From contig JAQTON010000003.1 of NCBI GenBank assembly GCA_028713325.1, positions 62,001 to 126,000 on the forward strand: DNA of 64,000 bases. Direction: 5' to 3'. The notes below the pieces were generated by a model that was given only the letters and a program-made list of their open reading frames with translations, searched no databases and had not been told where the DNA came from. This stretch comes from Candidatus Altimarinota bacterium (GTDB taxonomy: Bacteria; Patescibacteriota; Gracilibacteria; BD1-5; UBA2023). A program made the position numbers and the translations under genes. Positions within the stretch are counted from its first letter, which is position 1; every line of letters starts with the position of its first letter. Of the stretch, positions 31,031 to 40,008 are shown piece after piece.

Positions 31031-31255
31031 ATGGCAAGAAAGGCTCTAGAAGTGAAATGCAGCAAAGCTCAAGATAAGGCAACTCGTCTTTTTGAGTCTG
31101 GAAAAGCTATCAAGTTCTCCACACGACTCTATCATCGTTGTGCTATCTGTGGACGATCTCGTGGTTACATGGGAAAGTTCGACATGTGTCGTATCTGTGT
31201 ACGTGAACGTGCGAATGCCTGAGAGCTGATGGGGGTACGTAAATCCAGCTGGTAG
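31031..31255 (+). CDS. rpsN: 30S ribosomal protein S14, zinc-binding type
   Basis: 74 residues. [20 protein letters not shown] supplies the four zinc Cys. TGA at 31220-31222 is Gly, followed by the family's C-terminal GVRKSSW and TAG. Ending at the TGA would delete this conserved tail. At 74 residues it is slightly longer than the usual short form. Confidence 0.95.
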
Positions 31256-31256
31256 G

Positions 31257-31382
31257 CAGGATATTCGCAAAATGCGAATTTTGAACTCAAACTTTACGTT
31301 TCCTTCTCACTTCGGTTAACCCCACAAGGGGGCACTATGGTGGCAGTTTTCATTCAAACTTCATCATTTTCCAAATATCCTG
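31257..31382. repeat. Intergenic imperfect hairpin, family 1 copy E
   Basis: Arms CAGGATATT..AATATCCTG, a shared ACTCAAACTTTACG / GGCAGTTTTCATTCAAA segment (also in copy D) and a GC-rich tip CCCCACAAGGGGG. It starts 1 bp after the rpsN stop, inside the ribosomal operon. Confidence 0.65.
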
Positions 31383-31430
31383 AAAGATAAAATATAATTC
31401 AACTACAATATTTTTAACTTAATTGTTCCT

Positions 31431-31817
31431 ATGATAAATGATCCAATTGCAGATTTGCTCACGAGAGTCCGAAACGGATATCTTGCACGACTTGCCGTTG
31501 TAAACGTTCCATATTCTGCCCTCAAGGAAAAAATCATTTCAATCCTAGAGAAGAATGCTTATATCGTATCCTATACGGTGAGTGAAGATAAACGAGAAAT
31601 CATCGTAAAGCTCAATGATGTTCGTAAAACGAAATATCTTCCCTCTTTCCGTCGTATTAGCCGACCGGGACAGAGAATTTATATCAAGTCCGCGGATGTT
31701 CGTAAATCACGAAATGGACTCGGTATCTATATTCTCTCCACTCCAAAAGGCATTATTACGGGATATGAAGCTCATGTGCTCGGTACCGGAGGAGAACTTC
31801 TCTGCGAAGTATATTAA
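31431..31817 (+). CDS. rpsH: 30S ribosomal protein S8
   Basis: 128 residues. MINDPIADLLTRVRNGY start and the C-terminal STPKGIITGYEA..GGELLCEVY. It binds the central domain of 16S rRNA. Confidence 0.96.
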   Translation: MINDPIADLLTRVRNGYLARLAVVNVPYSALKEKIISILEKNAYIVSYTVSEDKREIIVKLNDVRKTKYLPSFRRISRPGQRIYIKSADVRKSRNGLGIYILSTPKGIITGYEAHVLGTGGELLCEVY

Positions 31818-31844
31818 TCAACTACTTATTAATCATTATTTTAT

Positions 31845-32399
31845 ATGTCTCGAATTTGAAAACTTCCTGTTACACTCCCCGCAGGAGTAAGCGCGAAGGT
31901 AGATGGTAAAAACGTTACTGTCTCTGGACCAAAAGGAGAGCTTAAGCATACTCTTCAAGAGTGTACTTCTCTCGAACAAAAAGATAATACTCTCATAGTA
32001 TCTATTGTAAATGAAGAAAATAGCAAGGATAAAGCTATGTGGGGTCTTACCCGAGCACTCATTGCCAATATGGTAGTAGGGGTTTCCGAAGGATATAAAA
32101 AATCTCTGGAAATTCAAGGAGTTGGATACAAATTCGAAGTTGCCGGACCTTCTAAACTGGTTCTTGCTGTCGGATTCTCTCACAAGGTGGATCTTCCCGC
32201 ACCAAAGGGAATTACCATCTCTGTAGACGAGAAAGAAAAAAACATCATTCATATCTCCGGAATCGATAAACAACAAGTAGGGTACTATACCGCTCTCGTT
32301 CGATCTATTAAAAAACCTGAACCATACAAAGGAAAGGGTATCCGATATGTTGGAGAACATGTACGTCGAAAGGCCGGTAAGACCGGAGGAAAGAAATAA
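31845..32399 (+). CDS. rplF: 50S ribosomal protein L6
   Basis: 184 residues from ATG 31845. The invariant start MSRIG-KLPV has its glycine as TGA. The body has the two L6 repeats and ends EPYKGKGIRYVGEHVRRKAG. Under the standard code the first 64 residues would be lost. Confidence 0.96.
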
Positions 32400-32410
32400 A
32401 ATCCCCCACC

Positions 32411-32445
32411 CGTCATTGCGATGAGCAATAGCGATGTGGCAATCT
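32411..32445. repeat. Short dispersed repeat of the CGTCATTGCGA type
   Basis: CGTCATTGCGATGAGCAATA followed by GCGATGTGGCAATCT. This form of intergenic repeat recurs across unrelated bacterial genomes. Here it separates rplF and rplR. Confidence 0.55.
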
Positions 32446-32475
32446 ATCTTTAATTATTTAGCTAATTCACATTCT

Positions 32476-32817
32476 ATGTTAGAAAAGGTTATGAAACGCA
32501 AACGACGACAGGTTCGTGTACGCTCTACTATAATCGGTACTGCTACAAAACCACGTCTTGCTGTGTTTCGAAGTAATACATCTATCTACGCACAGATGAT
32601 TGACGATGCTGCTGCAGTAACTCTTTGTGCCGCAAGCGACATGAAGATAAAAAAGGGTACAAAACAGGAGTGTGCAGAAAAGGTTGGTGAAGAACTTGCA
32701 AAAAAAGCACTCGCTCTTGGTATAACCACTTGTGTATTTGATCGCGGAGGTTTCCTCTATGCTGGTCGGGTAAAACGTCTTGCTGAGGGGGCACGTTCCG
32801 GAGGACTCCAATTTTAA
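32476..32817 (+). CDS. rplR: 50S ribosomal protein L18
   Basis: 113 residues from ATG 32476. KPRLAVFRSNTSIYAQMIDD and the FDRGGFLYAGRVKRLAEGAR end. It binds 5S rRNA. A longer frame starting at 32434 runs into the repeat and is rejected. Confidence 0.94.
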   Translation: MLEKVMKRKRRQVRVRSTIIGTATKPRLAVFRSNTSIYAQMIDDAAAVTLCAASDMKIKKGTKQECAEKVGEELAKKALALGITTCVFDRGGFLYAGRVKRLAEGARSGGLQF

Positions 32818-32935
32818 ACTCTTAGAAAAACTCGTTCTTCAAGATTAAATCTCCGCTTCCCTGTTCTCCGTACAGTCGTACGGTTCACTCCGGGTCTCGA
32901 TTTGCACTTGAATTACTTCGCTTTTACAAGAGTTT
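32816..32935. repeat. Intergenic imperfect hairpin, family 1 copy B
   Basis: Arms AAACTCTT..AAGAGTTT around CTCCGTACAGTCGTACGGTT. It overlaps the rplR stop codon and separates rplR from rpsE. Internal mismatches fall at the same places as in copies A and C. Confidence 0.75.
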
Positions 32936-32974
32936 CCAAACATTTTTTCTTAATTATTCATTTTTTCCATTTCT

Positions 32975-33727
32975 ATGGTTGATACTACTACTACTCCTGT
33001 AACTACACCTACTGCACCGGTAAAAACTCAAAGAGACGATCGTCGTCCACAGGGTGATAAACGTGGGGGAGGATTCAAGGATGTTGAAAAAGAATTCCAA
33101 GAAGAACTTCTCGGAGTAGATCGGGTTACTCGTGTAACTGCCGGAGGTCGTCAACTTCGTTTCCGAGCATCTGTGGTTATCGGTAATGGAAAAGGAACCG
33201 TTGGTTTCGGTATGGGAAAAGCCGGAGAAGTGGTTATCGCCATTGAAAAAGCGGTTCGTGATGCGAAGAAAAATCTTCTTACTTTCAGTATCATTGATGG
33301 AACTATCGCTCATGATTTGAGTGCCAGCTACAAGGCGGCAAACATCTTCATACATCCTGCTTCCAAAGGAACTGGGCTTATTGCCGGAGGTTCTGCTCGT
33401 AAAGTATTTGCGGTTGCCGGTATCAAGGATATCCTCGCAAAACAACGTGGTGGAAATAATCCTATTACGAATGCTCGTGTGACGATGAAGGCACTTGCTA
33501 CTCTCAAAAAAGTACCAAGAGTTACTCCAAAGGTAGTTCCTGTGATAGCTTCTGAAGAGGCAGTAGTGGTGGCTCCAAAGGCAGTTCCTGCGAAAGTGGA
33601 ATCAACTTCGGTTAAAACGGAGGCTCCAAAGGTAGTTGTTGCTAAAAAAGCTCCTGCGGCTAAAACTCCTGCCAAAGTAGCTGCTAAAAAAGCTCCTGCG
33701 GCTTCCAAGGCTAAAAAAGCAGAATAA
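32975..33727 (+). CDS. rpsE: 30S ribosomal protein S5 with long Ala/Lys/Pro-rich tail
   Basis: 250 residues, about 80 more than usual. The core (about 25-180) has FKDVEKEFQEELLGVDRVTR, GNGKGTVGFGMGKAGEV and GTGLIAGGSARKVFAVAGI. From about 185 the tail alternates VVAPKAVPAKV and KKAPAAKTPAK, low-complexity and basic, probably disordered and RNA-contacting. S5 takes part in decoding fidelity and mRNA unwinding. Confidence 0.95.
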   Translation: MVDTTTTPVTTPTAPVKTQRDDRRPQGDKRGGGFKDVEKEFQEELLGVDRVTRVTAGGRQLRFRASVVIGNGKGTVGFGMGKAGEVVIAIEKAVRDAKKNLLTFSIIDGTIAHDLSASYKAANIFIHPASKGTGLIAGGSARKVFAVAGIKDILAKQRGGNNPITNARVTMKALATLKKVPRVTPKVVPVIASEEAVVVAPKAVPAKVESTSVKTEAPKVVVAKKAPAAKTPAKVAAKKAPAASKAKKAE

Positions 33728-33770
33728 TCTCTCTATCAATATTTTCACTCATTAATTAACAACATATATT

Positions 33771-34226
33771 ATGCTTTCTCACAATACTATAGAGTCTGCT
33801 CCAAATTCCCGTACGCCTCGCATGCGAGTAGGTCGAGGAGTTGGTTCTGGAAAAGGAGGTACTTCTGGTCGCGGAAATGGTGGACAAAATTCTCGAACGG
33901 GACGAGGAAAATTCAATGCTACATTTGAAGGGGGACAAACTCCACTTTTTAGACGTATGCCAAAAAAGCGTGGTTTCACGGCACATGCTCCAAATGTATT
34001 CTCTATCTTGAATATTTCTACACTTGAAAAACTTGCTGCAGAAGGTGTTACAACCATCGATAGCGAGGTACTCGTGAAAAAAGGTATTATCCCTAATATC
34101 GGAGCCCTTATCAAGCTTCTTGGAAATGGAGAAATTACTGCAAAAGTAACGGTTCGTATCCATAAAGCTTCCGCTCAGGCCCAGGAAAAGGTTGTTGCGG
34201 CCGGAGGAACGGTGGAACTTCTCTAA
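33771..34226 (+). CDS. rplO: 50S ribosomal protein L15
   Basis: 151 residues. RVGRGVGSGKGGTSGRGNGG and GGQTPLFRRMPKKRGF are diagnostic. The gene follows rpsE directly with no rpmD (L30) between them, as known for CPR bacteria. Confidence 0.96.
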   Translation: MLSHNTIESAPNSRTPRMRVGRGVGSGKGGTSGRGNGGQNSRTGRGKFNATFEGGQTPLFRRMPKKRGFTAHAPNVFSILNISTLEKLAAEGVTTIDSEVLVKKGIIPNIGALIKLLGNGEITAKVTVRIHKASAQAQEKVVAAGGTVELL

Positions 34227-34237
34227 TCTAGATTTCT

Positions 34238-34270
34238 AAAAATCCCCCCTCATTCCGAGAGGGGATTTTT
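34238..34270 (+). terminator. Intrinsic terminator after rplO
   Basis: AAAAATCCCC / GGGGATTTTT stem and T-run, ending the ribosomal transcript before secY, which has its own promoter. Confidence 0.75.
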
Positions 34271-34296
34271 AGTGCTTTGCTTTTATCGTAATAAAC

Positions 34297-34324
34297 TTGA
34301 CTAAATCATACTTTTTCATACAAT
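34297..34324 (+). promoter_or_regulatory. Promoter for secY
   Basis: TTGACT (34297-34302), 16 bp, TACAAT (34319-34324), 42 bp before the ATG. Confidence 0.6.
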
Positions 34325-34366
34325 CCGAGCGTTAATACATCATTTTTATCTCTATCGTTTTTTCCT

Positions 34367-35686
34367 ATGATTCTCAAGAATGTTTCCCGTATATGGAAGT
34401 CATCTGACGTGAAGAAAAAAATCCTTGTCACCCTTGGTATTATTGTTCTTTATAAATTTCTCTCCACCATTCCGGTTCCTGGGGTAAACACTACGGCGCT
34501 TCTTTCTATTAAGGATTTTCTTGCTGCCAATCAAGGACTTGCTTTTTTTAGCTCTCTTATGGGAGGGGGACTTGAGAATTTTTCTGTTGTTCTTATGGGA
34601 CTTGCTCCCTATATCAATGCGGTTATTATCATGCAACTTTTAGCGGTTATCGTACCGAAACTCGAAGCTCTTAAAAAAGAAGGAGAACAGGGACAGAAAA
34701 AAATCAACAATTATACTCGTTGGGCGACTGTTCCTCTCGCTTTTGCACAAAGTTACGGAATGATCATTCTCCTTAATACCCTTATCGGTGGTGGAGGGAA
34801 GATTATGGATGTGAGCAACTTTTGGGGAGTAGTGCTTCCCGCTATGCTTTTCATCACCGCAGGAACTCTTTTTCTTATGTGGCTCGGAGAGGTTATCAAC
34901 GAATCAGGAATCGGAAACGGAGCATCTATGATAATATTTGCCGGAGTCCTTGCAGGAACCCCTTCCCATATTATGCAATACATTTCCGTGGGAAATTATC
35001 CCCTTCTTGGAATGCTTACTCTTATGACTCTTGCAGTTATTTACATCATCATCAAATTTACGGAAGGATTTAGAAAAATCCCTTTGATCTATACTCGAAC
35101 GGGACGGGACGAGAAATCATACTTTCCAATACGAGTGAATCAAGCAGGGATGATACCTATCATATTTGCGGTATCGATCGTAACATTTCCAGCTCTTATC
35201 GGACAAGTTCTTGCCAATAAGGGATTCGGTAGTTCTGCTCAAATCGGACAATTTCTTTTGGAATATTTTTCTATGAACAATCCGAGTTGGCTCTATATCA
35301 CTGTATATTTTCTCCTCGTTCTCGGATTCTCATTTTTCTATGTTTCCATAGTATTTAATACTGAGGAAGTTGCTGAAAGTATTCAGAAACGAGGTGGATA
35401 TATTCCAGGAGTTCGTCCGGGACGAGAAACCGCAGAGTATCTTGAAAAAACTTCCCTTCACCTCAATCTCTACGGAGGATCATTCCTTGCTTTCATCGCA
35501 GTATTTCCATATCTTATGTCGAAATTAAACGGAGTGGTTCAAATCATTGACACTTCCGGTTCTGGAGGACAAATTGATTTTCTTATCTCTGGGGCGGGAC
35601 TCATCATCGTTGTCGGAGTTATTCTTGAACTCATTCGACGGGTAGATACGGAGCTTAAGAGCTATGACTACAAAAAGTTCTTCTAG
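34367..35686 (+). CDS. secY: Preprotein translocase subunit SecY
   Basis: 439 residues with ten predicted membrane helices. Conserved IPVPGVNT near helix 1, the plug region, INESGIGNGASMIIFAGV, RVNQAGMIPIIFA and a cytosolic loop with ALKKEGEQGQKKINNYTR. It forms the SecYEG channel for signal-peptide proteins such as the fibre, propeller and CAP proteins here. Confidence 0.96.
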   Translation: MILKNVSRIWKSSDVKKKILVTLGIIVLYKFLSTIPVPGVNTTALLSIKDFLAANQGLAFFSSLMGGGLENFSVVLMGLAPYINAVIIMQLLAVIVPKLEALKKEGEQGQKKINNYTRWATVPLAFAQSYGMIILLNTLIGGGGKIMDVSNFWGVVLPAMLFITAGTLFLMWLGEVINESGIGNGASMIIFAGVLAGTPSHIMQYISVGNYPLLGMLTLMTLAVIYIIIKFTEGFRKIPLIYTRTGRDEKSYFPIRVNQAGMIPIIFAVSIVTFPALIGQVLANKGFGSSAQIGQFLLEYFSMNNPSWLYITVYFLLVLGFSFFYVSIVFNTEEVAESIQKRGGYIPGVRPGRETAEYLEKTSLHLNLYGGSFLAFIAVFPYLMSKLNGVVQIIDTSGSGGQIDFLISGAGLIIVVGVILELIRRVDTELKSYDYKKFF

Positions 35687-35808
35687 AGAAATATGAAATA
35701 ACTTCAATCTTTGCACTCAAACTTTACGATCCTCGCTCTCCGTACAAGTCGTACGGTTCGCTTTGATTCGCAGTTTTCATACAAATATTATCGTTCTTTC
35801 ATATTTCT
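35687..35808. repeat. Intergenic imperfect hairpin, family 1 copy D
   Basis: Arms AGAAATATGAAA..TTTCATATTTCT around CTCTCCGTACAAGTCGTACG. It follows the secY stop (TAG 35684-35686) directly. It shares the ACTCAAACTTTACG segment with copy E and the CCGTAC tip with A-C. Confidence 0.75.
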
Positions 35809-35825
35809 ATAAGTATGATGGAGAG

Positions 35826-35857
35826 AATCCGACTTCATCCGTAGGTCGGATTTTTCT
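35826..35857 (+). terminator. Intrinsic terminator after secY
   Basis: AATCCGAC / GTCGGATT stem followed by TTTTCTTTT. Confidence 0.75.
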
Positions 35858-35883
35858 TTTCTAACAATAAACCGAAATTTTCT

Positions 35884-36486
35884 ATGAAAGCCTTTGTATT
35901 CGATACCGAAACTACAGGACTCACCGTTCGAACGGGAACGCTCGATGAACAGCCGTATATCGTGCAATTCGCGGGGATACTCGGAGAAGTGGACAGTGTG
36001 AACGGTTTCACGGAACTCGATCGTGTGGATATCATGGTGAAACCACGTATTGCCATTCCTTTTGCCGCATCGCAAGTACACGGGATCTACGATCGCGACA
36101 TCGAAAACGCTCCGTATATCGAAGAAGTGATGGATCAGATTCTTAAGTATCTCAATACCACCGATATCGTCGTCGGACATAACATCGAGTACGATGAGGA
36201 AGTAATTCGATCGGAACTTAAACGATTGGGACGGGACGGGGATTATCAACCTATCAAGCGTGTTTGTACGATGCGAGGATCGACGGATTATTGCAAGCTC
36301 CAGGGACGGGGATTCTCTTTTAAACCGCCGAAACTCTCGGAACTCCACAAGCACCTCTTCGGAGAATGGTTCGAAGGAGCCCACAATGCGATGGTCGATG
36401 TGGAAGCGACGACTCGGGCATTCGGCTTACTCGTGCAAAGATGAGTGATAGAATTGGAAGAGACGAAGGTGATGCGATTATTCTAA
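35884..36486 (+). CDS. DnaQ-like DEDDh 3'-5' exonuclease
   Basis: 200 residues. The three exonuclease motifs are FDTETTGL (ExoI), VGHNIEYDEEV (ExoII) and AHNAMVDVEAT (ExoIII). TGA at 36442-36444 is Gly and the frame continues 14 residues to TAA. It could be the proofreading epsilon subunit of DNA polymerase III or a free-standing nuclease. No polymerase gene is adjacent, so the role is open. Confidence 0.85.
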
Positions 36487-36507
36487 ATTTAAAATCCTAT
36501 TAAATAT

Positions 36508-37071
36508 ATGTATATATCAAAAAGTGAAAGAAATCAATTGTTCTTATTGGCTCTCGTCGTTCTTCTTTTTCTTATGATGCTGTATGAGAAATTTGTGTGA
36601 CGTATCCAAATTCCGTGAATATGTCAAACTACCTCCATAACAGAAGCCATACTTGATAAAGCTCAAGAAGAAAAAGGTAAGTTTGTTAAAAAAAATGATT
36701 CTTTTAAAAGATCAAAAATGATATTTGATAGTGCTACTTATATAGAGTTTCATTATGAAGTGAATGGGAAGAGATACCAAGGAAGTGATACTATCTCAGG
36801 TCTTGATCCATTATCCAATATTACGAGTAAATCTAGAAGAGAATGTTTTGATAAAGTGGATCAACAATTTGGTAGACCAAATGCGGGCGTTGCAAGTGGA
36901 CAAGCTTTTGAGATGGCAATAGATGCTCTTAGTGATGATAAAAAAGCACTTATGAAAAAACAGGCTATGGAGTGTGATTCGGAAAAAACAGTCCAAATAA
37001 AATTTTGTCCAAAAGATCCGTCGATTCATTTTGTAGATACTTCTTGGAGAAGTCTTATTAAATTAAATTAA
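36508..37071 (+). CDS. Hypothetical membrane-anchored protein
   Basis: 187 residues. One N-terminal helix (about 11-26) precedes a soluble domain with EFHYEVNGKRYQGSDTI and four Cys. Two TGA codons (FVG-RIQIPG-ICQ) come just after the helix. The base composition is visibly more A/T-rich than in neighbouring dnaJ, which may mean recent acquisition. No family is recognised. Confidence 0.65.
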
Positions 37072-37081
37072 AAACTTACAT

Positions 37082-38194
37082 ATGGCATACGAATTTTACG
37101 AAATTCTCGAAGTCTCGTGCGAAGTGAGTGCCGAGGAACTCAAGCGTGCGTACCGCAAGAAGGCGATGGAGGTGCACCCTGACCGGCATGGTGGGGACAA
37201 GGAAAAGGAAACCCTCTTCAAAGAAGTGAATGAAGCGTATGCGACGCTCAGTGACCCACAAAAACGAGCCCATTATGACCGATTCGGAACCAACGATATG
37301 GGAGGTGGAGGATTCGGGGGTGGACAGGGCGGATTCCATACCGATATGGATTTCTCGGATATCTTCGAGTCTTTTTTCGGGGGCGGATTCCAGGGGGGCG
37401 GAACCAGACGGAAGTCTGGGGGCGTGGAAGGCGAGGACATCGAAATCCGGATAAAGCTCGATTTCGCAGAGGCTCTTTCGGGACTCAAGAAAACGGTATC
37501 CTATAACCGCAAGGTCGTGTGTACCGAGTGTACGGGAACCGGAGCCAAGAAAGGAACCGAACCGAAGGAATGTACCCAGTGTCATGGAGCTGGACAGGTT
37601 CGCCGACGGACTCAGACCATCTTCGGAGTTATGGAACAAACGGGAATCTGCGACAAGTGTCACGGAACCGGGAAGATTATCACGGACAAATGTACGAAGT
37701 GTCACGGAGAACGACGGGAAATTCAGAAGACCGAGAAGGAAATCGACATCCCGGCAGGAATCGATGATGGGATGACGATCAAGGTTCGAGGGGAAGGAAA
37801 TGATGGGATTGAATCAAAAGCCGGAGATTTGTACATAACTTTCAGTATCCCGGACAGCATCGATTCTCTCACGAGAGAGGACACGAATCTCTTCTACACG
37901 ATAGAAATCGACCCAGTGGAGGCGGTCCTCGGTACGAAGAAGATTCTGAAGCTCCCGGTTCTCGGAGAGCGGACCCTCGAAATCAAGGCAGGAACCCAGC
38001 ACGGGGAAGTTCTCAAGTTCAAATGAGATGGAGTGAAACATATTTCCAAGGACCAGAAAGGAGATTTGTTTATCACCGTCAATATCAAAATTCCAACGCA
38101 TTTAAGCAAGAGAGAGCGAGAACTCTATCACGAGATAGCAAGTGAAAAGAAAATCGAAGTTGCGAATGAAGGAATTTTGAGTAAAATCTTTTAG
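37082..38194 (+). CDS. dnaJ: Chaperone DnaJ
   Basis: 370 residues. J domain with VHPDRHGGD, a Gly/Phe-rich linker, four zinc repeats (CTECTGTG, CTQCHGAG, CDKCHGTG, CTKCHGER) and the C-terminal substrate domain. TGA in LKFKG-DGVKHI is Gly and opens the last 56 residues. It stimulates DnaK ATPase. Neither dnaK nor grpE lies nearby. Confidence 0.95.
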
Positions 38195-38213
38195 AAGATT
38201 TACTTTATGTATG

Positions 38214-38377
38214 TGTCATCCCGAGCGGAATGCAATGAAGTCGAGGGATCCCTTTAGATCGGGTTATATGGAGTAAAAAGTATATAAATCTCTCAAATAA
38301 CTCGGATTCGATTTTTCTTGAAATATAGAGTCAATGTATCGGTCTAAAGGGATTTCTCCACTCCGGTCGAAATGACA
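38214..38377. repeat. Dispersed palindromic repeat, TGTCATCCCGAG type, copy 1
   Basis: Inverted ends TGTCATCCCGAGCGG .. CGGTCGAAATGACA with inner GGGATCCCTTTAGA / TCTAAAGGGATTTC pairing. The intergenic stretch 38195-38414 holds only this element. Confidence 0.7.
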
Positions 38378-38414
38378 AAGTTCTCATTTTACCTTGTAAC
38401 TTTTACCTCTTTCT

Positions 38415-38645
38415 ATGGCTTCCTACAACGACCTCGTTAATATCCCGACTTTTGAAAAAAGAAAAGAAGAGTTCTCCCAAGAGCGAGGAGAGGTGACTTT
38501 TTATTGTCGCGATTGTCAGAAAAACGTGGAAGCAGTGCGACTCCATCCGGAGAAATATATCTACGAATGTCCTCTCTGCAAGGGGAAACGTATCTCCATC
38601 GGAACGGAAGGTTCGGTGAAAGAGGTATATAGTAGAAGAAGATAG
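38415..38645 (+). CDS. Small zinc-ribbon protein
   Basis: 76 residues. Two Cys pairs, YCRDCQKN and CPLCKGK, 28 residues apart, form a probable zinc ribbon. The tail is basic (VYSRRR). Such proteins usually bind nucleic acid or the ribosome. I do not know its specific role. Own transcription unit or a dnaJ read-through. Confidence 0.7.
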   Translation: MASYNDLVNIPTFEKRKEEFSQERGEVTFYCRDCQKNVEAVRLHPEKYIYECPLCKGKRISIGTEGSVKEVYSRRR

Positions 38646-38654
38646 GATTTTTAT

Positions 38655-38682
38655 TTGCTTTTTACTTCATTTTTTATATACT
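38655..38682 (+). promoter_or_regulatory. Promoter of the ATP synthase operon
   Basis: TTGCTT (38655-38660), 16 bp, TATACT (38677-38682), 33 bp before atpB. Confidence 0.6.
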
Positions 38683-38715
38683 TTCCGCGATTTTAACCGT
38701 TTTTTTTACTTATTC

Positions 38716-39513
38716 ATGATCGAGACAGAAATATCTGCTACAACGACCGAAGTCCACACAGGACCGCATATCCCGACTCTTAAAGGAGAGTCGGTTTTTG
38801 GTTTTGTTACGACGACCCTCGTCTCTATGTGGATATTTATGGCGGTACTTTTTGTAATTGTCTTTTTTGTAAACCGTTCCATTCGACTTGAGAAGTTCGG
38901 ACGTCTGAGAATATTTTTTCAGGAACTGGTGAGTTTTATGCGAATGGGATTTGATTCCGTTCTCGATAATCGAGAATTTGCCCGAAAGAATTTCTTCATC
39001 ATCGCAACCGTTGGTATATTTGTCATTTTCGCCAATCTTTTCGGACTTACTCTCGAAGTTGTCGGGGCTTTTCTCCCGGGAATCACCCACTATCTTCGTC
39101 CTATCACTTCCGATCTTTCAACGACCCTCGTTTTGGCACTTTTCACCATCGGTCTTGCTCAGTTCTACCATACGCGAACGAAAGGAACTTGGATACATTT
39201 TCGCGGGTATCTCTGTAATTTTTCCGGACCGCACATCGGTGCGAAGATTGGAAATACCCTTTCTGGGTGGCTTCATATCATCTCCGAACTTTCCCGTATT
39301 CTTTCGCTTTCATTTCGATTGTTCGGAAATATTTTCGCAGGAATAATTCTTATATCAGTCATCACGTTTTTGACGCAAGAACTGTTGAAATTTCCACTTT
39401 TCGGACCGGTTCCGTTCTTTCTGTATGAGGTATTCGTCGCATTGTTTCAGGGGTTTATATTCACTCTTCTGATGCTGGTATATTTTAAAGAGTCCCAGGA
39501 AACACATCATTAA
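38716..39513 (+). CDS. atpB: ATP synthase subunit a
   Basis: 265 residues, membrane. SLSFRLFGNIFAG carries the essential Arg facing the c-ring, with ALFQGFIFTLLMLVYF at the end. It forms the ion half-channels of the Fo motor. Confidence 0.94.
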   Translation: MIETEISATTTEVHTGPHIPTLKGESVFGFVTTTLVSMWIFMAVLFVIVFFVNRSIRLEKFGRLRIFFQELVSFMRMGFDSVLDNREFARKNFFIIATVGIFVIFANLFGLTLEVVGAFLPGITHYLRPITSDLSTTLVLALFTIGLAQFYHTRTKGTWIHFRGYLCNFSGPHIGAKIGNTLSGWLHIISELSRILSLSFRLFGNIFAGIILISVITFLTQELLKFPLFGPVPFFLYEVFVALFQGFIFTLLMLVYFKESQETHH

Positions 39514-39519
39514 TCAGGA

Positions 39520-39574
39520 TTAGCATCTGATTTCTGTCTTCTTCATCCTGAAGAAAATAGAGATTAGAAGCTAA
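39520..39574. repeat. Imperfect hairpin between atpB and atpE
   Basis: TTAGC..TCT.AT..TCT..TCTTC pairs with GAAGA..AGA..AT.AGA.GCTAA with regularly spaced mismatches. It is shorter than the family 1 hairpins and has an unrelated sequence. Confidence 0.5.
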
Positions 39575-39616
39575 CAGCTTTTATATAAACTTATTTATCA
39601 TTAAATTTTTTCTTTT

Positions 39617-39829
39617 ATGGAATCACATGCACTCGCTATGGCACTTGTAATCGGACTCGGACTCGTTGGTTCCGGTATCGGACTCGGACTTCTCGGAAAA
39701 GGAGCGATGGAAGCGATCGGACGGAATCCGAATGCGAAGAAGTCTCTCACTATCGAGATGTTCCTCTTCCTCGGAGTTATCGAGGCGATGGCGATATTTG
39801 GTATTGCGATGGCATTCGTAATTAAATAG
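39617..39829 (+). CDS. atpE: ATP synthase subunit c
   Basis: 70 residues, two helices. The polar loop is GRNPNAKK and the ion-binding Glu sits in GVIEAMAIFG. The residue after Glu is Ala, and helix 1 has no Gln at the matching depth, so the sodium signature is absent and proton coupling is likely. Confidence 0.95.
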   Translation: MESHALAMALVIGLGLVGSGIGLGLLGKGAMEAIGRNPNAKKSLTIEMFLFLGVIEAMAIFGIAMAFVIK

Positions 39830-39833
39830 GGAG

Positions 39834-39951
39834 TTTTATAAAATAATGGATGATTTCTTTGTCAAAATCTCCGTGCCTCGTTCTCCGTACAGTCGTACGG
39901 TTCACTCCGGTACTCAACTTTTCCTCGAATTCATCTCATTCTTTTATAAAA
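39834..39951. repeat. Intergenic imperfect hairpin, family 1 copy C
   Basis: Arms TTTTATAAAA..TTTTATAAAA around CTCCGTACAGTCGTACGG, beginning 4 bp after the atpE stop. The core matches copies A and B, while the outer 15 nt are unrelated to theirs yet self-complementary. Confidence 0.75.
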
Positions 39952-40008
39952 TCCGAGTCTATCTGACTTTATGAAATTTAGCTTTATAGATTATTCTCAA
40001 TTTTTCTC

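Noticed and set aside
31257-39951. CRISPR array from the repeated hairpins
   Set aside because: Copies are kilobases apart, self-complementary over their whole length, and there are no spacers or cas genes.
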